Below, piece by piece: positions 26,183 through 34,614 of a stretch of DNA of 64,000 bases. The stretch is from NCBI RefSeq assembly GCF_002286735.1, contig NZ_NRTA01000002.1:62001-126000 (forward strand), in the 5' to 3' direction. The notes under the pieces are model-generated. The model made no database searches. It was not told the DNA's origin and was given only the letters and a program-made list of their open reading frames with translations. Both the position numbers and the translations under genes were made by a program. Position 1 is the stretch's first letter. The number at the start of each line of letters is the position of its first letter. The DNA is from Leptolyngbya sp. BC1307 (GTDB lineage Bacteria; Cyanobacteriota; Cyanobacteriia; Phormidesmidales; Phormidesmidaceae).

Positions 26183-26875
26183 TTATAGAAACGAATGGAA
26201 GTTTTGACCGAGGAAAAGCGATCGCTCAGCATTGCGCCGCCGCGTCAGTCCGGCTAACACCTTGCCACCCGCCCGGTTCCAGCGCGGAAACTGATCGGCT
26301 GCGCCCTGAATATCTCCCTGGTTGAGCAGCCGTAAGAGCGTTGAGCTGCGACAAGCACCCGGCCCTACATTGTACGTAAATGACGCCAGCGCCGAAAACT
26401 GATTGTCATTGATCGGCACCTGTACCGCTTCGTTAATGGCCTGCTCAAAGCGAACCAGATCTTGCTGCAAAAACTTTTCAGCTTCGGCCTCGGAAATAGA
26501 CATGCCGGGCTGTACGCCCCGAGTGGTGCCATAGCCAATCGTCCAAATGCCGACCGGGTCCCGGTAGGCTTGTAGCCGCAACCCCTCAAAAGACTTAATC
26601 ATCATCAGCCCGTTGACATTAGTGCGTTTAGGGCCAGCGGGCGGGGCGGGCGGGGCGGGCAAATCAACAACTTTGGGCTGAGGCTCAGCGCCGCCGCGAC
26701 AGACAGTCATACCGCGCGGTGCGTCAGGTCTTTCAAACCACGCCTTCATGCCGACGATATTGACCACCCACTCAGCTGAGTTATTCTTGGAGGGATATTT
26801 AGAAATCTTAGAAAGGTAGTGGCCACCTTCCATCAGGTAAAACGCGCTTTCGGTCTCTTTAATCCAGGTCCCCAT
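26183..26875 (-). CDS. GH24 phage-type lysozyme
   Basis: A 230-residue protein. The C-terminal ~140 residues are glycoside hydrolase family 24: IKSFEGLRLQAYRDPVGIWTIGYGTTRG contains the Glu-8-Asp-5-Thr catalytic spacing, followed by NDNQFSALASFTYNVGPGACRSSTLLRLLN. The N-terminal ~85 residues (WIKETESAFYLMEGGHYLSKI...) form a separate domain of unknown type joined by a Pro-rich linker. No signal peptide is apparent. GH24 cleaves peptidoglycan; such enzymes are phage-derived or domesticated. No phage genes adjoin it, so I infer a stand-alone gene. Confidence 0.87.
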   Translation of the reverse strand: MGTWIKETESAFYLMEGGHYLSKISKYPSKNNSAEWVVNIVGMKAWFERPDAPRGMTVCRGGAEPQPKVVDLPAPPAPPAGPKRTNVNGLMMIKSFEGLRLQAYRDPVGIWTIGYGTTRGVQPGMSISEAEAEKFLQQDLVRFEQAINEAVQVPINDNQFSALASFTYNVGPGACRSSTLLRLLNQGDIQGAADQFPRWNRAGGKVLAGLTRRRNAERSLFLGQNFHSFL

Positions 26876-27059
26876 CGCTGACTGCCCCTAACCGCTACAC
26901 TCAGCACTATTTATAACCTCATTTTGAGGTTTTTTGAAACAGAAAGACTCAATTATACGTATAGCTAGGTCTGCGCTCACTAAACTGAGCTGTTGCGCTC
27001 CGCTAACAGCCCCTTCTTTCCTGATACATCCCCACTACAATAAAGAAAACCCTGTATTT

Positions 27060-28385
27060 ATGGCTTCTCCAGCAACCTCTCAGTCCAGATCAGCAGCCTC
27101 CGAGACTCGCTCGCTGACTTCTCCGGTAATTCGCCGATTGCCAAATGGGCTGACGATCATTGCCGAGCACATGCCCATTGACGCCGTTAACCTCAGTATC
27201 TGGCTCAATATTGGCTCTAAGGTCGAGTCTGACGCGATTAACGGCATGGCTCATTTTTTAGAGCATATGATCTTTAAAGGCACTCCCGAAATCAGATGCG
27301 GTGAGTTTGAGCGCTTGATTGAAGAACGCGGCGCGATCACCAACGCCGCTACCAGTCAGGACTACACTCACTACTACATCACCACTGCCCCTCAAGACTT
27401 TGCCACGCTAGCGCCGCTGCAGGTAGAGCTAGTGACGAACCCTAGCCTACAAGATGACCACTTCGACCGCGAGCGCCCGGTCATCTTAGAAGAAATTCGT
27501 CGGGCCGAAGATAGCCCGAGGCGGCGCACGTTTTACCGCTCAATGGAGATGAACTTTGAGAGCCTGCCCTACCGGCGACCGGTGCTGGGGCCAGTAGAGG
27601 TGGTTGCAGGGCTGACCGCTGAGCAGATGCGCGCTTTTCACCAGACCTGGTATCAGCCCCAAAATATGACGGCTGTCGCTGTGGGCAACCTGCCTGTAGA
27701 GGAGCTGGTACAGGTCGTAGAAGAGAGCTTTGAGCAGGCGCTGGCTCGCAGCAATCGAGATCATTACGATCCTAACCTGATGCTACAAATCCCTTCTGCT
27801 CAGCCAGAAACACCATTTTCAAACATCCACCGGGCCGACTATATTGACGAAGCACTGCAGCAGGCGCGGTTGGTCATGGGCTGGCGGGTACCGGGCATGT
27901 GCAATCTAGAGCAGACCTACCCGCTCGACGTGGTGGCCTCTATCTTAAGTCGGGGCCGAACGGCGCGTCTGATTGACGATTTGCTGGAGCGGCGGCAGCT
28001 GGTTGACAGCATTTCGGCGAGCAATATGACCTTTGGTCACCAGGGGGTGTTCTACATCTCAGCGCAGGTGCCGGTTGATGGCCTAGCGGCAGCAGAGGCA
28101 GCAATTCTTGAGCATATTCAAAGGCTGCACACAGAGCCAATCACGGCTGCGGAGCTGCAGCGGGTGCAAACTCAAGTCGCCAATCGGCATATCTTTGGCA
28201 GTGAGACACCGAGCGATCGCGCGGGTCTCTACGGCTACTATCAAGCGATGACCGGCGATATTCGCCATGCGCTGGACTATCCTGAACAGATCAAGCAGGT
28301 CACCGCTGAGGAGGTTCGCATGGCGGCACAGCGCTACCTGCCTCTACAGGCCTACGGTGTCGTAACGCTCAAGCCAGCGGGGTAA
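27060..28385 (+). CDS. M16 family zinc peptidase (processing-protease type)
   Basis: A 441-residue pitrilysin/MPP-like protease. The inverted zinc motif H65-F-L-E-H69 is in MAHFLEHMIFKGTP; the downstream Glu-rich helix EEIRRAEDSPRR provides the third ligand region, and the C-terminal half is the second M16 domain. One-domain-pair length matches bacterial PqqL/YmxG-like members. ATG 27060 gives the start MASPATSQS; a longer frame from 26934 is not family-like. Six bases separate its stop from the next gene, indicating an operon. Confidence 0.92.
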   Translation: MASPATSQSRSAASETRSLTSPVIRRLPNGLTIIAEHMPIDAVNLSIWLNIGSKVESDAINGMAHFLEHMIFKGTPEIRCGEFERLIEERGAITNAATSQDYTHYYITTAPQDFATLAPLQVELVTNPSLQDDHFDRERPVILEEIRRAEDSPRRRTFYRSMEMNFESLPYRRPVLGPVEVVAGLTAEQMRAFHQTWYQPQNMTAVAVGNLPVEELVQVVEESFEQALARSNRDHYDPNLMLQIPSAQPETPFSNIHRADYIDEALQQARLVMGWRVPGMCNLEQTYPLDVVASILSRGRTARLIDDLLERRQLVDSISASNMTFGHQGVFYISAQVPVDGLAAAEAAILEHIQRLHTEPITAAELQRVQTQVANRHIFGSETPSDRAGLYGYYQAMTGDIRHALDYPEQIKQVTAEEVRMAAQRYLPLQAYGVVTLKPAG

Positions 28386-28390
28386 GCCTT

Positions 28391-29281
28391 ATGTCTAGTC
28401 CGCTTAATCAGTCGCTGGCCCAAAGTATTGCTGGGCAGATCGGCCAGGTGACAAAGCAGCCTTTTCAAGTAGAGTCTCAGCGCTCTATTGGGGGAGGCTG
28501 CATCAATCAGGCGGTAGCGATCGCCGATCGGCAGCGCACGTTTTTCGTCAAAACCAACCGGGCCGACCGGCTGCCGATGTTTGAAGCAGAGCGCGATGGC
28601 TTGCAGGCAATGTATGAGAGCCAGACGGTACGAGTGCCGCAACCGCTGTGCTGTGGTAGGGCAGGCGACTTTTCTTACATTGTCACTGAGTGGTTAGATC
28701 TCGGCGGCAGCGGCCCGGCAGCAGCCTGGCAACAGCTTGGCAAGGAGCTAGCGGCGATGCACCAGGTCACCAGCGCTGAGGGGTTTGGCTGGCACCGAAA
28801 CAATACAATTGGCTCCACGCCTCAGAAAAATGGTTGGCTGACAGACTGGAGCGCTTTTTGGCGCGATCGCCGCTTAGGCCCTCAGTTCGAGCTAGCCTAC
28901 GACCAGGGCGGTGACTTTCCCCGCCGCGATGAACTGATGAGCGCGATTCCTCGGCTGCTCTCCGGGCACCAGCCAGAAGCGGCTTTGCTGCACGGTGACC
29001 TCTGGTCTGGCAATGCTGCGGTTACCCAGGCGGGCGAACCGGTCATTCTCGACCCGGCGACTTACTATGGTGACCCCGAGGCTGACCTGGCTATGACCGA
29101 ACTGTTTGGGCGCCTTCCAGAGGGGTTTTATCAGGCGTACCAGTCGGTTAGCCCGCTTAAAGAGGGCTATGCCCAGCGCAAAATCCTTTATAACCTCTAT
29201 CACATTCTCAATCATTTCAATCTCTTCGGCGGTAGCTATGGCGCTCAGGCCAACCGCATGATCGGGCAAATTTTGAGCTGA
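28391..29281 (+). CDS. Fructosamine-3-kinase-like protein
   Basis: A 296-residue FN3K family protein. Visible: RSIGGGCINQAVAIADRQRTFFVKTN at the N-terminus (nucleotide loop and VKxN), EAERDGLQAM, then HGDLWSGN near residue 203 (catalytic Asp) and ILDPATYYGDPEADLAMTELFG (metal Asp). FN3K enzymes phosphorylate sugar-derived amines on proteins so that glycation adducts fall off. It is adjacent to and probably cotranscribed with the M16 protease (5 bp gap). Substrate here unknown. Confidence 0.9.
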   Translation: MSSPLNQSLAQSIAGQIGQVTKQPFQVESQRSIGGGCINQAVAIADRQRTFFVKTNRADRLPMFEAERDGLQAMYESQTVRVPQPLCCGRAGDFSYIVTEWLDLGGSGPAAAWQQLGKELAAMHQVTSAEGFGWHRNNTIGSTPQKNGWLTDWSAFWRDRRLGPQFELAYDQGGDFPRRDELMSAIPRLLSGHQPEAALLHGDLWSGNAAVTQAGEPVILDPATYYGDPEADLAMTELFGRLPEGFYQAYQSVSPLKEGYAQRKILYNLYHILNHFNLFGGSYGAQANRMIGQILS

Positions 29282-29370
29282 CGCCTCTTCGTCTGCTCAG
29301 CCTATCAATCGCTGAACGCTATTTTTCTCTCCCATTAAGACTCGAAAGTTTGATATATTGGTGCTTCAGC

Positions 29371-29441
29371 GGCGGCATGGCCAAGTGGTAAGGCAGAGGA
29401 TTGCAAATCCTTTACCCCCAGTTCGAATCTGGGTGCCGCCT
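29371..29441 (+). tRNA. trnC: tRNA-Cys (anticodon GCA)
   Basis: Clover-leaf with acceptor GGCGGCA/TGCCGCC, T discriminator, D loop ...CCAAGTGGTAAGG, anticodon loop TTGCAAA (GCA) and TPC arm CCCAGTTCGAATCTGGG. Seventy-one bases without encoded CCA. A TATATT candidate -10 lies at 29354-29359, just upstream. The decayed IS element starts about 130 bp downstream. Confidence 0.96.
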
Positions 29442-29574
29442 TCTCCAACAGGGAATAGAGCCAGCGATAAGCTTTATGTGTTTCTTGAGTGCTAACAAGG
29501 ATTGAGTAAGGCTTCGGCCCAAGTTTGGTCTTCTGACGATAGGGCGGGTGCTGGAACGGGTTGGCTGTAGTCAT

Positions 29575-30273
29575 TTCCCAGCCTTGAGTGTCTTCTTGTT
29601 CGGCAATCTCATAGTGCAAAACCTCGTGATTCCCATCCGGCCAAACCGCCAGTGCGGTTAAGACGACATGGTCTTGGGCTTGACGCAGTTGGCGGATATG
29701 GCCAGCCCGGTCTACTTTTGTTTCCTCTGAGGTGCAAGTGGCTATCCACCCATACCCCATCAACAATCAGTATTGGCGGCGTTTGGACGAGGGGGCTTGA
29801 CGATGACTGTGCACATGGTTTTGAGCTTCTATCGTCACCCGATTGATGGCACTGACGGACAAAACATTGCCCAATAGATGATACAGCGCTTCCTGTAAGT
29901 CCCTCAACGATAGTCCCATCACATACAGGCTCAACGTGAAGTTGAGCAGGCTCCCCAGGCTCCGATGATACCGCTCAAGGATTTGCCACGACCGTTCTTT
30001 GTTACCACTCCTCAGCTTCGGTACTCGGAGCTTTTCGATCCGTCCCTGCGCTGTGTCTAGTACCCGCGTAAAGTAGCCTGAGCGTCGCCCCACTGCTTCG
30101 CTTTGGCGACACCGCTCTGCCAATAGTTCTTCGACCAGGGCTGCTTCTAGGGTCGCTTTGGTCACACCCACCACCACTTGCCGCAGCTTTGCTGCTAGCG
30201 CTGACGATAATTCCGGTTGGAAGCTCGTCGATTGGATTCGCATTATTTGCGCTTCGCGGTTGCTGTTTTTCAT
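29575..30273 (-). pseudogene. IS256-family transposase, N-terminal part, frameshifted and truncated
   Basis: Reading the minus strand from ATG 30273 (preceded by a GAGGAA site), ~155 residues match a mutator/IS256 transposase: VMGLSLRDLQEALYHLLGN then NRVTIEAQ. A stop comes at 29767; just before it the conserved PPILIVDGVWV piece (with the first DDE Asp) is readable only in a -1 frame, and a few codons on the original frame resumes (TKVDRAGHIRQLRQ...VWPDGNHEVLHYEIAEQED). So two compensating frameshifts lie within about 50 bp. Similarity stops near 29575, leaving the last half of the protein missing. Not functional. Confidence 0.88.
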
Positions 30274-30313
30274 GAAAGGCTATTCCTCAAGGGCTTTCCT
30301 TTCTGATTACACC
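29575..30313 (-). mobile_element. Remnant of an IS256-family element (5' half)
   Basis: Holds the transposase 5' half with its leader. The outer end is probably GGTGTAATCAGAAAGG read on the minus strand ending at 30313, close to the start of the CHAT-like fragment. The opposite terminus is missing. Exact ends cannot be fixed without comparison to a full copy. Confidence 0.65.
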
Positions 30314-30317
30314 GCAA

Positions 30318-30605
30318 TTGCTGACTGAAAATGGTGGCGAAAACTTACAGACACTAACAGTAGCCGACCTTAGCACTATGCTATTGCTCAGCCGCTTTTA
30401 TGACCTGTGGCGCACCGAAGATCTTGACCCACCCGAAGCCCTTCGCCAAGCCCAGATTTGGCTACGAGATAGCGACGGGCCAACCCTCGCTCCTTATCTC
30501 AAAAGCTCCCATCCTGATCTTGCTCAGAAGTTTGAGCAAGCACATAACCAACGTCCCTTTGCCCATCCTTTCTATTGGGCTGCCTTTACCTATGTAGGTG
30601 TCTGA
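30318..30605 (+). pseudogene. CHAT-domain protein, C-terminal fragment
   Basis: About 90 codons matching the end of a CHAT (caspase-like) domain: VADLSTMLLLSRFYDLW, then PPEALRQAQIWLRD and RPFAHPFYWAAFTYVGV, which is the usual C-terminal signature. The catalytic His-Cys part and any TPR region are absent in the window. It directly follows the IS remnant, so the 5' part was most likely lost when the IS region rearranged. Homology begins near the VADLST segment at about 30360; the first codons are of uncertain origin. Confidence 0.85.
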
Positions 30606-30705
30606 GAGCTTGCAACAGAAGCAAACCATGGCAAACAGGTAAGCTTGCCCGGCTTTTGGCTAGGCTCTTTATGGGAACTCTGATCTGAGCGCTTCGAGTG
30701 TGACG

Positions 30706-31110
30706 ATGGGAATCAGTATTGCCGCTTGTATCTGCCTATTTTTATTTTGGAGCTGGCAGCGGGCAGAGCGATTAGGTTTGCCTTGGTTCAGCTTAGGGGG
30801 GCAGCAGCGCCCAGCGTACCAGCTACAGTTTAGACAGCGCATGAGAACTGGGTCTATTAAGCCCAAATCGCCGTGGCTCAAATCGGCTGCTGACCAGAGT
30901 AAGCAACCGGTTAACTCATATAGAGCGCAACGCAGACCATCCAAAAAAAATGAGGCGTTTCCTGCTGCGGCTTTTCACAGACTGAACCAGCTAACGCACA
31001 ATGTGGAGATAGCCGAACGGCTAGTTCAAAAGCTTGCAGAGAAGCACCCTGATCGAGATCTGCTGTGGTGCATTCAAAAGGCAATCTACGATATTGAGCG
31101 CGATCGCTAG
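30706..31110 (+). CDS. Hypothetical protein with N-terminal TM segment
   Basis: A 134-residue protein: one N-terminal membrane segment (GISIAACICLFLFWSW), a basic Ser/Arg-rich middle, and a C-terminal helical region LNQLTHNVEIAERLVQKLAEKHPDRDLLWCIQKAIYDIERDR. I recognise no family, though this C-terminal helical tail occurs in other cyanobacterial conserved hypotheticals by my recollection. A GTG two codons earlier (30700) is an alternative start. Lies just after the CHAT fragment. Confidence 0.6.
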   Translation: MGISIAACICLFLFWSWQRAERLGLPWFSLGGQQRPAYQLQFRQRMRTGSIKPKSPWLKSAADQSKQPVNSYRAQRRPSKKNEAFPAAAFHRLNQLTHNVEIAERLVQKLAEKHPDRDLLWCIQKAIYDIERDR

Positions 31111-31163
31111 GCAAAGATAGCTTCAGGCGATGAGTCTACCCTGCTCGCTCACGGCGTTCAGGC

Positions 31164-31871
31164 TTAAGGCGTGGAGTCGTAAGGGGAGGGCGGACGATCA
31201 TAGTAAGACCGCTGGGCGCGAAACTGAGCAGGCGGCAGAAAAGCTTGGTCGTAGTAGCGGTAGGCAGCGGCAGGCGGCATCGGCAAGGGAGACGGCATGG
31301 GCCCGGGCCGGGCTGAGCGCCGCTGAGACTGCAAAATCAGCAGCACCGCACACAAAATCAGGCCACCACCACCCAAGATCAGCACGACGACAACCCCCGC
31401 CCCCAGCCAGATCACTGAGGTAGGCGGACCGGTTGGGGTAGTAGCAATATCAGCAGGCCGGGTGGCCGCAGCAATTTTGTCCTGTAGCTCTAGCGATTCA
31501 ACAGACTGCTGATAGTCTTGAATTTTGGCCAGTAGCTCTTGAGTTTTGTCTTCTTGAGCCTTGAGCTGAGTCTCTAGGCTTCCTGACAGCGTTTCTTGCT
31601 GAGCTAGCTGCTCTTCGAGCTTTTCAGTCAGGTCGCGCTGCTTGTCGAGTTCGCGGCGAATTTCGTACTGTAGCTGCGGGTCGGCCTGGGTATCGGCGAT
31701 CGCCCCAGCCGCTGGTGTCGTTGCTTCGATTCGAGCTAGCCTATCATCGAGCTGGCGGGCACGCTCCCCCTCTGGATTAGCAGAGACCATGCCAATCCGG
31801 GCTACTAACAGAACCAAAGCCGCTACCCCCGTCGTGGCACAGCCAGCTAAATATGCCGTCGTATCGCTCAT
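31164..31871 (-). CDS. Hypothetical coiled-coil membrane protein
   Basis: A 235-residue protein with an N-terminal hydrophobic helix (TTGVAALVLLVARIGM), a long Glu/Gln/Leu coiled coil (roughly residues 65-140; KLEEQLAQQETLSGSLETQL), a second hydrophobic stretch (VIWLGAGVVVVLILGGGGLILCAVLLIL) and a Pro/Arg/Tyr-rich tail. ATG 31871 (MSDTTAYLAG) is preferred over 31898. No enzyme motif. The layout suggests a membrane-anchored spacer protein, function unknown. Confidence 0.6.
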   Translation of the reverse strand: MSDTTAYLAGCATTGVAALVLLVARIGMVSANPEGERARQLDDRLARIEATTPAAGAIADTQADPQLQYEIRRELDKQRDLTEKLEEQLAQQETLSGSLETQLKAQEDKTQELLAKIQDYQQSVESLELQDKIAAATRPADIATTPTGPPTSVIWLGAGVVVVLILGGGGLILCAVLLILQSQRRSARPGPMPSPLPMPPAAAYRYYDQAFLPPAQFRAQRSYYDRPPSPYDSTP

Positions 31872-32323
31872 AGACGGGTCACCTGAGCGGTGCGACAACC
31901 TAAAAGATAGATACCGACTATCCAGCTAGCTAGCAGTGGCTGATAATTTAGTGCGCGCGCTGAAATCATCAGATACAGTACTGACCTTGGAAAAAGCAAC
32001 GTCCACCGAGCGCTATTTTTGGCTAGCCACGGCTTCTCAGCTAAAGACTATCATACCGAATCAGCGATGTTCCTCAGTATGCTAAGAAACCTGCGCGCAA
32101 AGTATATCACCTGCTGTCTCTGAGCAGGCAGGCGCTCGGTTAGCAGCCGTGGCGATCGCTGACATCAGCACCCATTTCATGACGGTTCGTTCTTCCCATA
32201 CGAAGAAGGCGCAGTAGATGTTTGTCTACTGCGCCTCCAAGGTCAAATCTTATTCACGAGCCGTAAAGCTTGATGCAGCAGCGCTTAACGCTAAGCTACC
32301 TAAACACTTGTGACTCGGACATA
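31872..32323. other. Intergenic stretch between hypothetical gene and petE
   Basis: About 450 bp. No gene is supported. It contains the strong 11-bp hairpin at 32208-32235 described as a terminator and the promoter of the minus-strand hypothetical gene; otherwise I see nothing recognisable. Confidence 0.5.
32208..32235 (-). terminator. Strong 11-bp hairpin downstream of petE
   Basis: GGCGCAGTAGA (32208-32218) and TCTACTGCGCC (32225-32235) pair perfectly with a 6-base loop. It lies 89 bp beyond the petE stop on petE's strand; minus-strand sequence after the stem is TTCTTCG, a weak T-run. Likely petE terminator or transcript-stabilising stem. Confidence 0.6.
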
Positions 32324-32731
32324 TTATTCAACGACGATCTTGCCAACCATGCCAGCACCCCGGTGCGGCGCGCAGTAGTAGGTGTATTCACCAGGCTCAA
32401 CGTCAAACGTGCTGGAGTAAGATTCGCCAGGCGAAAAGGTCAGCTTGGTGTGAGTCAGCTCATCAGCAATGGCTTTGCCGCCCGGTACGTTATTGGCATC
32501 AAAGACGACATTGTGGGGAGCCATCTTATTATTCTGCCAGGTGACGGTGTCGCCCTTTGCGATCTTGAGAGTTGCTGGTTCATAAACCAGCAAACCGCCA
32601 TCGGAACCCATTTTGACCGTGTGATCGGCGGCGAAAGCGGGCGATGCCAAGACAGCACAGCTACTGATGACCAGGGCAGCCATCATCAATACGGTACCTA
32701 AGCTACGAAGAGCTCTAGCAATTAATCTCAT
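32324..32731 (-). CDS. petE: Plastocyanin PetE
   Basis: A 135-residue pre-protein: signal peptide to PAFA (cleavage about residue 34) then the mature blue copper protein, lumenal carrier from cytochrome b6f to photosystem I. Copper ligands are His73 (APHNVVF), Cys120, His123 and Met128 ([13 protein letters not shown]). Start [13 protein letters not shown] is also plastocyanin-like. AGAGG lies four bases before the ATG. A minus-strand TATAAT (32786-32791) is a candidate -10 element, so the leader is about 50 bases. In many cyanobacteria petE is copper-regulated; no operator is visible. Confidence 0.97.
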   Translation of the reverse strand: MRLIARALRSLGTVLMMAALVISSCAVLASPAFAADHTVKMGSDGGLLVYEPATLKIAKGDTVTWQNNKMAPHNVVFDANNVPGGKAIADELTHTKLTFSPGESYSSTFDVEPGEYTYYCAPHRGAGMVGKIVVE

Positions 32732-33116
32732 AAAACCTCTAGCGTCTAAGTCTAATACAGTGTTGTTTTTTGCACTTATTTGCTAATTATATAGCGCTCA
32801 GTGAATATTTTTGCGGGCTGAAGGTTCGGATTTGACGAACTGTCACTTTCGTAAAGTCCGCCTGTCTGCATTACTGATACCGATAGATTTACCTGATTGG
32901 TCAGATAAGCTCGGCCTGTGGAAAAGCATCGGTTCAGATGGCAGGGAACGTTGCTGAAACTGCCTGAGCCTACTGAGCCTGAGTTTCGAGAGTTTTTGGA
33001 AATCGTCAGAGCGTCAGTGCGGAGTTTGTAGCCAATCATCAAATGATTAGGTGAGTCAGGTGCCAAAAACTAAATATATCTATACAATTGATAAAATTCA
33101 TGACTGAGATGTCCTT
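32732..33116. other. Intergenic region upstream of petE
   Basis: About 385 bp between divergent genes petE and a coiled-coil hypothetical. It holds the petE -10 candidate TATAAT (minus strand, 32786-32791). A long minus-strand frame across this region has no family features and is discarded. I see nothing else. Confidence 0.5.
32786..32791 (-). promoter_or_regulatory. Candidate -10 element (TATAAT) of petE
   Basis: Minus-strand TATAAT located 55 bp upstream of the petE ATG. No convincing -35 is found 17 bp upstream. Confidence 0.5.
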
Positions 33117-33479
33117 ATGGCTATAGATGTTCTACAGAAGCAGGTAGTGGAGTTAAGCAATAAAATTGATGTGCTTCACGTCCTCATGGAGCAGCTGACG
33201 GAAAAGGTATCTGGCATTGCTGCTTTGCAAAATCGTGAATTTGGCAATAGGAACGGGTCTGTCAATCTAGCGCCAGTTGCTTTACCCCGACCGGTAGATC
33301 CCTCTATGACTCACAAAGACATTCTGAGCGATGAGCCCCCTCTCGATGGCAGTCAGTCGAGTTCGCCTCACAATATTTCTCCTGAGATTCAGATTCAGCG
33401 TTTGACGGCGCAGCTAACGGCGGCTTACAACCGCATGGCTGCTTTAGAAGAGCAAATTTTGGCCTGTCGGTTTCAGTAG
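33117..33479 (+). CDS. Hypothetical protein with N- and C-terminal coiled coils
   Basis: A 120-residue soluble protein: N-terminal heptad helix (VLQKQVVELSNKIDVLHVLMEQL), a Pro/Ser-rich flexible middle, and C-terminal helix IQRLTAQLTAAYNRMAALEEQIL. No enzyme motif or known family. It is likely a small oligomeric scaffold or adaptor; that is inference. The first ATG follows a short spacer. It converges with the cobT-like gene, which ends at 33509. Confidence 0.55.
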   Translation: MAIDVLQKQVVELSNKIDVLHVLMEQLTEKVSGIAALQNREFGNRNGSVNLAPVALPRPVDPSMTHKDILSDEPPLDGSQSSSPHNISPEIQIQRLTAQLTAAYNRMAALEEQILACRFQ

Positions 33480-33508
33480 ATCAAAGCTGGGCTGACCAGA
33501 CTCGAACG

Positions 33509-34597
33509 CTATTGCCAGATAGCTTGTCGAAGCTGCGCTTCAACGGCATGGCGGAGCTGTGTGGCTGTCCAGTTTTGATGGAGGTGAGCTGCGATCGCAC
33601 AGCCGCCTGCGCCGATGCCTTCTTTGACAAAGCCCCGCTCGTAGGCCCGCAGCTGCAAGTAAGGTGACTGGCTAAAGTTGATCTGACTGGCAAGGTAGGG
33701 CGCACCGACTGATCGGGCGATGGCAGTTGTGTCGGCACTGGCATCTTCTATCACCCAGCGTGTAGTACCGACGACGACTTGCTCTGGGTTCCAGAACAGC
33801 GATCGCCGCATTTTTGGCTGCGAACGAGCTTGCGCGATGGCTTTAGCCAGAGCATAGACGGCCAGCATCTGAGAGCCGCCGGCCAGCAGCACGCCGCAGT
33901 ATTGGCTAGCTGACAGCACCATGCCTGCGGCAACCGCCTGCATAGGGTCACCGACAGCCGCCACCGCTGCCAGCGGCGAAAAACCACCGTGCTGCCGCCA
34001 GACTGACAGCCCCTGCTCAATCAGATGCTGCTTTTGCCGGTGGTTGCCTGCCAGATGACTGCTGCTCATCAGCCCGGCGACCTCATACCCTAGCGCTGTG
34101 AGCACTGCCTGAGCGGTGGTAGTGCCGCCGACTACACATTCACTCACAATTAAGTAGCTATTAAGGCATTGCTGAGCGAGCTGCTGGCCCCAATGCAAGC
34201 CGCTTTCTAGCAGCATGGCTGCCTGGCTGAGCGTCATTGCCTGGCCGGTATGCACGGGTTTAGCGATCGCCTGAGGTAACGCAATATGAGGCACAGTGAG
34301 CGGCGCTGGCAAGCCTGTGCTCAAGAGGTGCATCGGGATAGTTTGCTCAGTGAGCACCGCTCGGGTAATGACGGCTGGTGAAATGCCTGCGGCCAGCCGA
34401 GGGAGAATAGCCCCGGTGTAGAGAAATTCGCAATCGGCTAGGGCGGTGTGACGGCGGGCTTGAGGCGTGTCTCCCGCAGCAGAAATTTGAGGAATAAGCC
34501 CCGTCTCAGTAAAGCTGACAATGCAGACAAATACTGGTTTTTGGCCTCGATAGCGGGCGAGCCAGGGGCGCGGATTAGCGGCGCAGATGCGGATCAC
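33509..34597 (-). CDS. Nicotinate-mononucleotide-dependent phosphoribosyltransferase CobT-like (TIGR00303 type)
   Basis: A 362-residue protein. Features of the TIGR00303 branch are start VIRI(C)AANPRPWLARYRGQKP-like, FVCIVSFTETGLIPQISAAG, VVGGTTTAQAVLTALGY (Gly-rich nucleotide loop), and AVGDPMQAVAAGMVLSASQ. CobT-type enzymes activate the lower base (dimethylbenzimidazole or an analogue) of cobamides. I chose GTG 34597: it lies 17 bp past the DUF2232 stop and gives the family start, whereas longer frames overlap that gene. Cyanobacterial pseudocobalamin uses adenine, so the base is uncertain. Confidence 0.87.
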   Translation of the reverse strand: MIRICAANPRPWLARYRGQKPVFVCIVSFTETGLIPQISAAGDTPQARRHTALADCEFLYTGAILPRLAAGISPAVITRAVLTEQTIPMHLLSTGLPAPLTVPHIALPQAIAKPVHTGQAMTLSQAAMLLESGLHWGQQLAQQCLNSYLIVSECVVGGTTTAQAVLTALGYEVAGLMSSSHLAGNHRQKQHLIEQGLSVWRQHGGFSPLAAVAAVGDPMQAVAAGMVLSASQYCGVLLAGGSQMLAVYALAKAIAQARSQPKMRRSLFWNPEQVVVGTTRWVIEDASADTTAIARSVGAPYLASQINFSQSPYLQLRAYERGFVKEGIGAGGCAIAAHLHQNWTATQLRHAVEAQLRQAIWQ

Positions 34598-34614
34598 AGT
34601 CGGGTTGCTCGCAC

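Noticed and set aside
32776-33066. Minus-strand 96-codon frame upstream of petE
   Set aside because: Lies across the petE promoter and has no protein-like features.
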